The position numbers were made by a program, and so were the translations under genes. This document shows, in pieces, positions 53,300 to 60,886 of a stretch of DNA of 64,000 bases. Numbering within the stretch: the stretch's first letter is position 1; each line of letters opens with the position of its first letter. Below the pieces are notes generated by a model, which was given only the letters and a program-made list of their open reading frames with translations, did no database searches and was not told the origin of the DNA. The DNA comes from Alphaproteobacteria bacterium. Lineage in GTDB: Bacteria > Myxococcota_A > UBA796 > GCA-2862545. The DNA is taken from contig JACKEO010000005.1 in assembly GCA_020632955.1 (NCBI GenBank), positions 1-64,000 of the forward strand. Reading direction: 5' to 3'.

Positions 53300-54736
53300 C
53301 TAGCCGCGGGCGCGGCGGGCCGCTTCCAGGTCGCCGCGCTCGTGGGCGCTGACCGGCACGCAGTACTGCCCGGTGAAGCAGGCGTCGCAGGGCGTGTGGC
53401 CCGCGGCGGTGCGCATGCCGTCGACCGACAGGTAGGTCACGGTGTCGGCGTCGAAGTGTGCGGCGAGGGCGCCGTCGAGCTCGCCGGGGGCGTAGCGGCT
53501 GGCCAGCAGCTCGTCGCGGGTGGGCATGTCGATGCCGTAGAAGCAGGGGTGGGCCACCGGCGGCGAGAAGATCGCCAGGTGCAGGGCCGCGGGCTTCAGG
53601 CGGCGCAGGTGCTGGATGATGTGGCGCATCGTGCTGCCGCGGACGATCGAGTCGTCGACGAGCAGCACCTGCTGGCCCTCGAACATCTCGCGGATCGGGT
53701 TGAGCTTCAGCCGGAGCGCCTCGTCCCGCGTGGTCTGGTCGGGCATGATGAAGGTGCGCCCGCTGTAGCGGTTCTTGATGAAGCCCTCGCGGTAGCGGAT
53801 GCCCAGCTCCTCGCTCATGGCCATCGCGGCGGGACGGCTGCTGTCGGGGATGGGGATCACCCAGTCGGCGTGGAGGCTGCGCGCCGCCCACTCCCGCGCG
53901 AGCTGGCGCCCCATCAGCCAGCGGGTGCGGTTGACGCGGTCGCCGTCCATCACGCTGTCGGGACGGGCGAAGTAGATGCGCTCGAAGACGCAGGGCCGGG
54001 GGTCGGGCTCGACGAGGTCCTCGAGGATGGGCTCGGCCCCGTGGCGCAGCAGCAGCAGCCCGCCCGCCGGGAGCTCGCCCTCGCGCTCGAAGTCGAGGAC
54101 GTCCAGCGCCACGGACTCCGAGGCGGCCATCCAGGCGCCGTCGGCGCGACGGCCGTAGCAGCCGGGGCGGATGCCGTGGGGGTCGCGGAAGGCCACCAGC
54201 GTGGGCTGGCCGTCGACCTCGAGGACCGCCGTGACGCTGTAGGCGCCGCGCACGCGTCGGAAGACGTCGCGGACGGCCTCGGCCACGTCGGCCTGGGTGT
54301 GGCCGGACGGGCGGCGGGCCATCAGCGCCCGCGCGAAGACCAGGAGGATGGGCTCGGCGTCGCAGCCCGACTGCACCACCCAGCCCTCGTCGGCCAGCCA
54401 CTGCGTCAGCTCGCCGGTGTTGGTGACGTTGCCGTTGTGGGCGAGGAGGACGCCGGGGTGCCGGGTGCGGAAGGGCTGGGCGTCCTCGCTGGTGACCACC
54501 GACCCTGCCGTGGGGTAGCGGACGTGACCCACGCCCGCGTGGCCCACGAGGGAGGCGCGCTGTGCGGCGGGCACGGCTTGGTCGATCATCCCGTCGCCCT
54601 TCACGAGGTGGACGCGGCGACCGTCGAAGGTGCCGAGGCCGGCCTGGTCCTGGCCGCGGTGCTGGATGGCCTGCATGGCCAGCAGGAGGCTGGGAGCGAC
54701 GGGTTGGTCGGCGACGACGGCAGCGAACCCGCACAT
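53300..54736 (-). CDS. purF: Amidophosphoribosyltransferase
   Basis: The 478-residue enzyme makes phosphoribosylamine from PRPP and glutamine, the first step of purine synthesis. Cys2 (MCGFAAVV) is the N-terminal nucleophile. The glutaminase site shows QHRGQDQAG and AHNGNVTN; the PRPP loop is VLLVDDSIVRGSTMR. The cysteines of the B. subtilis-type Fe-S cluster are present (RPCVFERIY, HPCFYGID and PCDACFTG), yet there is no propeptide before Cys2. ATG 54736 has GGAG five bases upstream. Its substrate is made by Prs, encoded 2.6 kb away. Confidence 0.97.
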   Translation of the reverse strand: MCGFAAVVADQPVAPSLLLAMQAIQHRGQDQAGLGTFDGRRVHLVKGDGMIDQAVPAAQRASLVGHAGVGHVRYPTAGSVVTSEDAQPFRTRHPGVLLAHNGNVTNTGELTQWLADEGWVVQSGCDAEPILLVFARALMARRPSGHTQADVAEAVRDVFRRVRGAYSVTAVLEVDGQPTLVAFRDPHGIRPGCYGRRADGAWMAASESVALDVLDFEREGELPAGGLLLLRHGAEPILEDLVEPDPRPCVFERIYFARPDSVMDGDRVNRTRWLMGRQLAREWAARSLHADWVIPIPDSSRPAAMAMSEELGIRYREGFIKNRYSGRTFIMPDQTTRDEALRLKLNPIREMFEGQQVLLVDDSIVRGSTMRHIIQHLRRLKPAALHLAIFSPPVAHPCFYGIDMPTRDELLASRYAPGELDGALAAHFDADTVTYLSVDGMRTAAGHTPCDACFTGQYCVPVSAHERGDLEAARRARG

Positions 54737-54834
54737 GATGGCTCCCGGGGCGGGGCGGTGGCTAACGCGGTCGGCGTGGTGCGTGGACTCGCTCCGCTGG
54801 TCCGTGGCGAGGGGGGGCCGCGTCGGGCCAGGTG

Positions 54835-54882
54835 GTGGAGGGTCGCCGCGCGCGCCCGGGGGCTGATCGTCGTGGTCTCGCT
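54835..54882 (+). repeat. Half copy of the palindromic element (left arm only)
   Basis: This segment contains the left arm CGCGCGCCCGGGGG, the CTGAT spacer and CGTCGTGGTCTCGC as in the complete copies, then diverges. Together with its flank (GGTGGTGGAGGGTCG) it is the reverse complement of the right end of the copy ending at 56079, including the flank to about 56098. Confidence 0.75.
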
Positions 54883-54956
54883 TCGCAGGACCGGGGCGGG
54901 AGGGGTGCAAGGTCGGGCCCGGTGGGGGCGGGTCGCACGTCAGGGGCGGGTCGCCG

Positions 54957-55098
54957 CGCGCGCCCGGGGGCTGATCGTCGTGGTCTCGCTCCGTCGGGCT
55001 GTCGCTCCGCACCTGTTCCGCGGCTCCGCCGCTCCACTCGGGCGCTGCACTCACGACGCCCTCCTACGCGAGCCCACGACGCGCCCCCGGGGCGCGCG
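54957..55098 (+). repeat. Palindromic MITE-like element, copy A (forward)
   Basis: Outer arms CGCGCGCCCGGGGG (54957-54970) and CCCCCGGGGCGCGCG (55084-55098), inner arms CGTCGTGGTCTCGC (54976-54989) and GCGAGCCCACGACG (55068-55081, one mismatch) form a long hairpin around an 80-bp core with its own short GC palindromes. Shared flanks extend beyond the arms toward about 55160. Confidence 0.8.
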
Positions 55099-55270
55099 CT
55101 TCTGGTGTGGGGCCCGGGCCTGGTCGTGGCGGGCGCGCGCCGTGGCCTGCTTCGCTGGAGCAGGCTGGTGGGACCAGGCGTGGAGGGAGCCGAGCGAGTG
55201 CACCGCCCCGGCGACCGCGCCGCCGACGCTGACCCTGCCGACCCTGCCGACCGCCCGCCCCTGCTGACCC

Positions 55271-55414
55271 GACCCTGCCGACCCTGCCGACCCTGCCGAC
55301 CCTGCCGACCCTGCCGACCCTGCCGACCCTGCCGACCCTGCCGACCCTGCCGACCCTGCCGACCCTGCCGACCCTGCCGACCCTGCCGACCCTGCCGACC
55401 CTGCCGACCCTGCC
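55271..55414 (+). repeat. 9-bp minisatellite, 16 perfect units
   Basis: The unit GACCCTGCC is repeated 16 times without a change; two further units lie just upstream near 55235. Because 9 is a multiple of 3, all frames stay open, giving spurious low-complexity translations. The perfection implies recent expansion by slippage. Confidence 0.95.
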
Positions 55415-55743
55415 GACCCCGTCGATCCGCTTGGTGCGTCGCGGCTTCCCGTCGGAAGGCGTCGCCCCGCCTGCGTGGAACGGCCACATGGGCCATTCCC
55501 GCCTGCCGCGATGCGCAGTCATTGCCGGAGCGTGGTCCCGTTCGCTTGGCCGCGGTGCCACACCGCAGCGCCTGAACGCAGGACGCTCAGCGGGCGGAGG
55601 CCCTTCGATGCGTGGCCCGGCGGGGTACGTCCCGCCTTCGCGTCTCGAGGAGGCGCTGCGGAACACGCGCCGCGTCCCCCGAGAGCGAAGCAGGCCCGCG
55701 GCGAACCTCCGGCACGACCCGCCCGGCCCTCCCGCAGCAGAAG

Positions 55744-55864
55744 CGCGCGCCCGGGGGCGCGTCGTGGGCTCGCGTAGGAGGGCGTCGTGAGTGCCGCGCC
55801 GAGTGGAGCGGCGGAGCCGCGGAACAGGTGCGGTGTGACAGCCCGAAGGAGCGAGACCACGGCG
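55744..55864 (-). repeat. Palindromic MITE-like element, copy B (inverted)
   Basis: It is the reverse complement of copy A: CGCGCGCCCGGGGG (55744-55757), CGTCGTGGGCTCGC (55760-55773) and GCGAGACCACGGCG (55851-55864). The outer right arm is missing. Homology extends left to the GCGAAGCAGGCC segment near 55686. Confidence 0.8.
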
Positions 55865-55939
55865 CAGCGTTCCCTACGCTAACGAAGCGGTCCTGCGGCG
55901 AGCCCCCGCCACGCCGAGGCCCGGCCCTTCCCGCAAGAG

Positions 55940-56079
55940 CGCGCGCTCGGGGGCGCGTCGTGGTCTCGCGTAGGAGGGCGTCGTGAGTGCAGCCCCGCGC
56001 GGAGGGGCGGAGCCCCGGAGCAGGGGCGGAGCGACAGCCCGACGGAGCGAGACCACGACGATCAGCCCCCGGGCGCGCG
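55940..56079 (-). repeat. Palindromic MITE-like element, copy C (inverted)
   Basis: Outer arms CGCGCGCTCGGGGG (55940-55953) and CCCCCGGGCGCGCG (56066-56079, one mismatch) and perfect 14-bp inner arms CGTCGTGGTCTCGC (55956-55969) and GCGAGACCACGACG (56047-56060). The core holds nested GC palindromes. It ends 30 bp from the rlmN stop. Confidence 0.85.
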
Positions 56080-56108
56080 CGACGACCCTCCACCACCGGA
56101 CCGCGCCG

Positions 56109-57152
56109 TCACCCTTCCGCGGCCTGGATCTCTCGCAACGCGAGCTGCCCACACGCACCCGCCGCCTCGCGCCCTCGCGGCTTGCGTACGGTCACCACGG
56201 CACCCCGTGCCTTCAGCCCCGCGTACATCGCGGTGAGCTCGTCGGGCGTGGGCGTGCGGAAGTCGCTGCCCGGGAAGGGGTTGAAGGGGATGAGGTTGAT
56301 GACCGCGGGCAGGCCGTCGGCGAACGCGGCCATGCCGTCCAGCTCGTCGGGACCGTCGTTCACGCCGGGGAGCACCACCACCTCGAGCATCAGCTTGCGG
56401 CTGCCGGGGAAGGGCAGGGACTGCAGGAGGGCCTTGAGCTCGGCGAGGGAGGTGGCGCGGGCCGCCGGGACGATGCGGCGTCGGGTGGCGTCGGTGCCGG
56501 CGTGCAGCGACAGGGCGAGGCAGACGCGGCCCTCGAAGTCGGCGCCGAACCGACGCAGGCGCTCCGGCAGGCCCACGGTCGACACCACCACGTTCCGGGA
56601 GCCGAAGCCCACCCCGTGACCGTCGAGGAGCACGCGCAGGGCGTCGGCCAGGGCGTCGGCGTTGTGCAGGGGCTCGCCCATGCCCATGAACACCAGGCGG
56701 GTGACGCGGCTGCCGGAGGCCTCGGCGTGGGCGAGGGCGGCGTGCACCTGCGCCACGATCTCGCCTGCGCGCAGGTTGCGGGACAGGCCCAGCGTGCCCG
56801 TGGCGCAGAAGGTGCAGCCCATCGCGCAGCCCACCTGCGTGGACACGCACAGGGTGCGGCGGCCGTGCATCATGGGGACGAGCACGGCCTCGATGCGTGC
56901 GCCGTCGTGCAGCTCCAGCAGGAGCTTGTCGGTGCCGTCGTCGGCGGGCTGCACGGCCACGACGCGGGCGGTGGCCCGCCAGGAGGCGGCGCCGAGCACG
57001 CGCGCGTGGCGTCCGAGGTCGGCGATGTCCTCGAGGGCGCGGCGCTGGCGGTGCAGGCCGCCGAAGACGCGCGGCGCCTGGCCCTCGGGGATGCCGAGGG
57101 CCTGCAGGGCGGGGACGAGGTCTGCGCGTGGGGTGCCGAGGAGGTCGAGCAT
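56109..57152 (-). CDS. rlmN: 23S rRNA/tRNA adenine-C2 methyltransferase
   Basis: The 347-residue radical-SAM enzyme methylates A2503 of 23S rRNA and A37 of some tRNAs. It has the Fe-S motif CAMGCTFCATG, the FMGMGEPLHN block, ARIEAVLVPM before it, and the C-terminal GACGQLAL with the methyl-carrying cysteine; the first reactive cysteine is in TLCVSTQVGC. ATG 57152 is chosen because the family N-terminal helix follows (MLDLLGTPRADLVPALQALG); the frame is open upstream into the prs gene. It is divergent from prs. Confidence 0.95.
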   Translation of the reverse strand: MLDLLGTPRADLVPALQALGIPEGQAPRVFGGLHRQRRALEDIADLGRHARVLGAASWRATARVVAVQPADDGTDKLLLELHDGARIEAVLVPMMHGRRTLCVSTQVGCAMGCTFCATGTLGLSRNLRAGEIVAQVHAALAHAEASGSRVTRLVFMGMGEPLHNADALADALRVLLDGHGVGFGSRNVVVSTVGLPERLRRFGADFEGRVCLALSLHAGTDATRRRIVPAARATSLAELKALLQSLPFPGSRKLMLEVVVLPGVNDGPDELDGMAAFADGLPAVINLIPFNPFPGSDFRTPTPDELTAMYAGLKARGAVVTVRKPRGREAAGACGQLALREIQAAEG

Positions 57153-57275
57153 CGGACCGCTCCGATTCCGCGGCGTAGCGCAGCCGCCGCGCGTCGGCCC
57201 GGCGCGCTGCCCCGTCGCGGACACGTGATCGCCACAGTGCGACCCGCAGGTCTGGGCCTGGGCCTCCCCCTGCGC

Positions 57276-57281
57276 TAGCCT
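57276..57281 (+). promoter_or_regulatory. Putative -10 box of prs
   Basis: TAGCCT in GCGCTAGCCTGCGCC lies 19 nt before GTG 57301, with CTGGAGGAG between. One of the clearest copies of the recurrent box. Confidence 0.45.
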
Positions 57282-57300
57282 GCGCCGCCTGGAGGAGAAC

Positions 57301-58311
57301 GTGATCCACGCCCGCTCACCGCTGAAGATCCTCGCCTGCGAGCCGGCCCGAGGCCTCGCCGAGCGCGTCGCCCGCAGCCTGGACCTCCCCCTGGTCGAGG
57401 CCAAGGAGACCTGGTTCGCCTGCGGCGAAGGCAAGATCGAGATCCTCGAGAACGTCCGCGGGTCGGATCTCTACGTCTTCCAGGCGCCGGTCTCACCCGC
57501 CGACGACCAGCACACCGTCTACGACCGCTTCGTGATGCTGCTGCACGCCATCGAGGCCGGCGTCCTCTCCGACGCCCAATGGGTCACGGCGGTGGTGCCC
57601 TACTTCCCGGGCGCGCGGCAGGACAAGCGCAAGGGCCGCACCCGCGAGGGCATCAGCGCCGGCCTCTTCGCCCGCTGCCTCCAGGAGGCGGGCGCGCACC
57701 GGGTGATCGCTGTCGAGATCCACAACGAGGCCATCGGCGGCATGTTCCACCCGAAGGAGTGCAGCCTCGAGAACCTCTTCCTCCACAAGGCCCTCGGGCC
57801 GTGGCTGCGCACCAAGGGTCTGCAGGGCGACGTGGTGGCCAGCCCCGACGTCGGCGGCCTCGAGCGCGCCCGCTACTACGCCGAGGACCTCGAGGAGGGC
57901 CTCGCCGTGCTCTCGAAGGTCCGCGACTACCGCACGCCCAACCGGGTGATCGAGTCCACCCTCATCGGCGACGTCAAGGGCAAGGACGTGCTCCTCGTCG
58001 ACGACATCATCGACACGGCCGGCTCCGTGGTGGCCGCGGTCGAGGAGCTCAAGGGCGGCGGTGCCAAGGACGTCACCGTCTGCTGCGCCCACCCCGTGTT
58101 CTCGGGCCCTGCCTGGGAGCGTCTGGGCGGTCTGGCCGCGCGGGCCGAGAAGGAGGGCTGGACCTTCCGCGTGGTGGGCACCAGCTGCGTGGAGCACGCC
58201 GGTGCGCCCTCCTGGTACCTGTCCTACGACATCGCCGGGCTGCTCGGCCGCGTCATCCGGTCCATCAACCGGCGCGACTCGGTCACCGGCGCCCAGCGCG
58301 GCGTGGAGTAG
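57301..58311 (+). CDS. prs: Ribose-phosphate pyrophosphokinase
   Basis: The 336-residue enzyme makes PRPP from ribose 5-phosphate and ATP. Recognisable are the ENVRGSDLYVFQ block, PYFPGARQDKRKGRTREGISA (the flexible loop region, divergent from the common RQDRK), EIHNEAIGGMFHP and the PRPP loop VLLVDDIIDTAGS. Spacing and several substitutions mark it as a divergent subtype rather than the standard class I form. GTG 57301 has GGAGGAG. PurF, which consumes PRPP, is encoded nearby. Confidence 0.95.
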   Translation: MIHARSPLKILACEPARGLAERVARSLDLPLVEAKETWFACGEGKIEILENVRGSDLYVFQAPVSPADDQHTVYDRFVMLLHAIEAGVLSDAQWVTAVVPYFPGARQDKRKGRTREGISAGLFARCLQEAGAHRVIAVEIHNEAIGGMFHPKECSLENLFLHKALGPWLRTKGLQGDVVASPDVGGLERARYYAEDLEEGLAVLSKVRDYRTPNRVIESTLIGDVKGKDVLLVDDIIDTAGSVVAAVEELKGGGAKDVTVCCAHPVFSGPAWERLGGLAARAEKEGWTFRVVGTSCVEHAGAPSWYLSYDIAGLLGRVIRSINRRDSVTGAQRGVE

Positions 58312-58314
58312 CGC

Positions 58315-59697
58315 TCAGCACGGCAGCCCCAGCGCGTTGCCCAGCACCCAGGGCAGCGTGACGGCCGCGCCGACCACCGCCCACGACCCCACGGTCTCCA
58401 CGCGCTCCGCAGCCGACAGGCGCGCGGCCGTGGCCCCTGCCGCCAGCAGCGCCAGGGGAGGGCCCGCGGCGGCGAAGAGGTCCCAGTCCTTCGCCGCCCC
58501 CATGTCGGGCTCCCACAGCAGCAGCAGCGCGCCGAAGCCCGCCGCGAGCAGCCACGCCACCGGGTCCCCGGGCGTCGGCCGACGCCGCGTGAGCGCCACC
58601 AGCAGGGCGGGCAGCGCCACCGGGGCGAGCAGCACCACCAGGTTCAGGGTGTCGGCGAGGTGGGCCTCGCTGAGGAGCGAGGCGTCCCCTGGCTTCGCGG
58701 GCCAGGGCGGCAGCAGCATCTGCCGGTTGGCGCCGCCGGGGTGGCTGGCCCGCAGCATCCGGTCCACCGGCTGGCTGTGCACGAGCTGCATCACCCCCAC
58801 GGCCAGCGCGGGCCCCACCAGACCGGCCACCACGCCGCCGAGCGTGGGCAGGGGACGGCTGCGCGCCGTGCGGGCCAGCCACCAGGCCACGGCGGGCAGG
58901 GCGGCCAGCGCGAGCAGGTGGAAGGCCACGGCCAGGCCCGTCCCCAGGCCCACGAGCAGCGGCGCGCGGGCGCCCTCCGACGGGAGGAGCAGGTGGGCCG
59001 CCACCGCCGTGAGCACCGCGGTGACGAGGCTGTAGGACTCGACGTAGCCGAAGAAGAGCTGCACGGTGCCGGCGGTGAGCAGCGCCACGACCACCTGGGC
59101 GCGGCTGGCCGCGTCGCCTGGGCCCTCCCGCCCGAAGCGACGCACCGCACCCAGGTAGACGAGCCCCGCCACGGCCGACCACAGCGCGTACGACCACCAC
59201 GGGGCGCGCACCACGCCCAGGCGGACCAGCAGGTCGTACAGCGCGTCGTGGGCCGCCAGATCGAGCACCTGCGACGTGACGGGCGGCACGCGCTGCGTGA
59301 CCCGCACGAGCAGGGAGTGCCCGTCGCCGTACAGGGTGGTGCTCGCGTTGCCGAGCAGCACCACGAGGGCGCCGGCTGCCAGCGCGACCTCGCCCGCGAT
59401 CGAGCGACGTGCCGACAGGCGCTCCGAGGCGGCGACCACCACCTCGCCCACGGCCCGCCGCGCGGTGGGCCACAGCACCACCATCGCCGCCGCGCCCAGC
59501 CACGCCCAGCGCCAGCCTCCGAGCCAGCGGGTGGCGTCGATGCCGAAGACCCGGGGGTCGGGACCACCCGGTCCGCGGGGCGTGGGACCCCAGGGCCCCA
59601 CCGCGTGCAGGCCCAGGAGCAGCAGGGGACCGAGCACCAGCGCGAGGGCCTGGAGGTGCTGCGTCAGGCCGGTGCGGGTGGGCGCGTCGTCCCCCAG
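58315..59697 (-). CDS. Polytopic membrane protein, probable CTG start
   Basis: The 460-residue product has about ten membrane segments and a conserved-looking extracytoplasmic acidic site after an early span (TTLYGDGHSLLVRV) as in GT39-like or mannosyltransferase proteins. Later loops contain SHPGGANRQMLLPPW and LWEPDMGAAKDWDLFAAAG. The frame runs upstream through the nrdB terminator, which rules out that start. The first near-cognate start after the terminator is CTG 59697, with AGGGGGA upstream; GTG 59637 is a conventional alternative lacking a good site. Function unknown. Its end lies 3 bp from the convergent prs stop. Confidence 0.65.
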   Translation of the reverse strand: MGDDAPTRTGLTQHLQALALVLGPLLLLGLHAVGPWGPTPRGPGGPDPRVFGIDATRWLGGWRWAWLGAAAMVVLWPTARRAVGEVVVAASERLSARRSIAGEVALAAGALVVLLGNASTTLYGDGHSLLVRVTQRVPPVTSQVLDLAAHDALYDLLVRLGVVRAPWWSYALWSAVAGLVYLGAVRRFGREGPGDAASRAQVVVALLTAGTVQLFFGYVESYSLVTAVLTAVAAHLLLPSEGARAPLLVGLGTGLAVAFHLLALAALPAVAWWLARTARSRPLPTLGGVVAGLVGPALAVGVMQLVHSQPVDRMLRASHPGGANRQMLLPPWPAKPGDASLLSEAHLADTLNLVVLLAPVALPALLVALTRRRPTPGDPVAWLLAAGFGALLLLWEPDMGAAKDWDLFAAAGPPLALLAAGATAARLSAAERVETVGSWAVVGAAVTLPWVLGNALGLPC

Positions 59698-59718
59698 GCC
59701 GTCCCCCTGCGACGTGAA

Positions 59719-59751
59719 GGAGCCCCGCCCTCTCTGCAAGGACGGGGCTCC
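59719..59751 (-). terminator. Terminator of nrdB
   Basis: On the minus strand a 12-bp stem GGAGCCCCGTCC / GGGCGGGGCTCC with a 9-nt loop lies 20 bp after the nrdB stop, followed by TTCACGTC, a weak U-tract. It is therefore a probable terminator. Confidence 0.65.
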
Positions 59752-59770
59752 ATCGCGTCTCCTCGCGATC

Positions 59771-60769
59771 CTAGAAGGCCTCGTCGAAGGCCACCGAGCC
59801 ATCGACGGCCACCTGGTAGGCGGCCACGCGACGCTCGAAGAAGTTGGTGAGCTCCTGCACGTCCTGCAGCTCCATGAAGCCGAAGGGGTTGGACGCGCCG
59901 AAGATGGGGGGCAGCCCCAGGGTGACCGCGCGCACGTCGGCCACCGACTCCAGGTACTCGCGCATGTCGCTGATGGACATGCCGTGCACGCCGCCGGACA
60001 GCACGTCCTCGGCGAAGGCCGTCTCGCACTCCACGGCCTCCTTGAGCATCTCGACGATCTGGGCCTTGAGGTCCTCGTCGAAGAGGTCGGGCTCCTCCGC
60101 GCGCACCGTCTCCACCACCTTGAAGGCGAAGTTCATGTGCATGGACTCGTCGCGGAAGACCCAGTTCGTGCCGCTGGCGAGGCCGTCGAGCAGGCCGCGC
60201 GACCGGAGGAAGTAGACGTAGGCGAAGGCGCCGAAGAAGAACAGCCCCTCGATGCAGCTCGCGAAGCAGATCAGGTTGAGCAGGAAGCGCTTGCGGTGCT
60301 CCTTCGTCTCGAGGGTGTCGAGCTCCTGGATGGAGTCCATCCACTTCATCGAGAAGCGGGCCTTGCGCTCGATGCTCGGGATGTTGTGGATGGCCGCGAA
60401 GGCCTTCTGCCGCTCGGCCGGGTCGGGGATGTAGGTGTCGAGCAGCGTCAGGTAGAACTGGACGTGCACCGCCTCCTCGAAGAGCGCGCGCGAGAGGTAG
60501 AGCCGGGCCTCGGGCGCGTTCACGTGCTTGTAGAGGTTGAGCACGATGTTGTTCGCCACGATCGAGTCGCCCGTGGCGAAGAAGGCCACGAGGCGGTGGA
60601 TCAGGTGGCGCTCGGCCGGCCCCAGCCGCGTGGCGAGGTCGCCCACGTCACGGCTGAAGTCCACCTCCTCCACCGTCCAGGTGTTCCGGATCCCCGCCCG
60701 GTACATGTCGTAGAACTCCGGGTACTGCATGGGACGGAGCGTGAGGTTCAGGCCAGGATCGAGCAGCAT
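59771..60769 (-). CDS. nrdB: Ribonucleotide reductase class I small subunit
   Basis: The 332-residue R2 protein holds the di-iron/tyrosyl-radical site: EEAVHVQFY has E-x-x-H and the radical tyrosine at the E. coli spacing. Further ligands are near SCIEGLFFFGAF and DESMHMNFAF. Its C-terminus (VAFDEAF) is the tail that docks on NrdA. ATG 60769 has GGAG eight bases upstream and matches the family start; an upstream ATG overlaps the nrdA leader region. It is encoded after nrdA with a 117-bp gap that contains a strong hairpin. Confidence 0.96.
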   Translation of the reverse strand: MLLDPGLNLTLRPMQYPEFYDMYRAGIRNTWTVEEVDFSRDVGDLATRLGPAERHLIHRLVAFFATGDSIVANNIVLNLYKHVNAPEARLYLSRALFEEAVHVQFYLTLLDTYIPDPAERQKAFAAIHNIPSIERKARFSMKWMDSIQELDTLETKEHRKRFLLNLICFASCIEGLFFFGAFAYVYFLRSRGLLDGLASGTNWVFRDESMHMNFAFKVVETVRAEEPDLFDEDLKAQIVEMLKEAVECETAFAEDVLSGGVHGMSISDMREYLESVADVRAVTLGLPPIFGASNPFGFMELQDVQELTNFFERRVAAYQVAVDGSVAFDEAF

Positions 60770-60851
60770 CGGACGGTCTCCGGAGGCGGGCGGGCGGACG
60801 GGAGGAGAGGGGAGGGCCGGAAGGCGCGTGTTCCCGGTTCGCGCGTGGCAG

Positions 60852-60875
60852 GCCCCGGGGCTGGGCCCCCGGGGC
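60852..60875. other. Hairpin between nrdA and nrdB
   Basis: GCCCCGGGG (60852-60860) and CCCCGGGGC (60867-60875) form a perfect 9-bp stem with a 6-nt loop, 11 bp after the nrdA stop. No U-run follows on the minus strand, so it more probably sets mRNA processing or the NrdA:NrdB ratio than terminates. Confidence 0.6.
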
Positions 60876-60886
60876 AATAGGGTCTG

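Noticed and set aside
55271..55414. CRISPR array
   Set aside because: Period is 9 bp with no spacers and no cas genes; it is a minisatellite.
54840..56100. Several frames between purF and rlmN
   Set aside because: They are translations of the palindromic repeats and minisatellite in multiple frames, with no consistent start site or domain.
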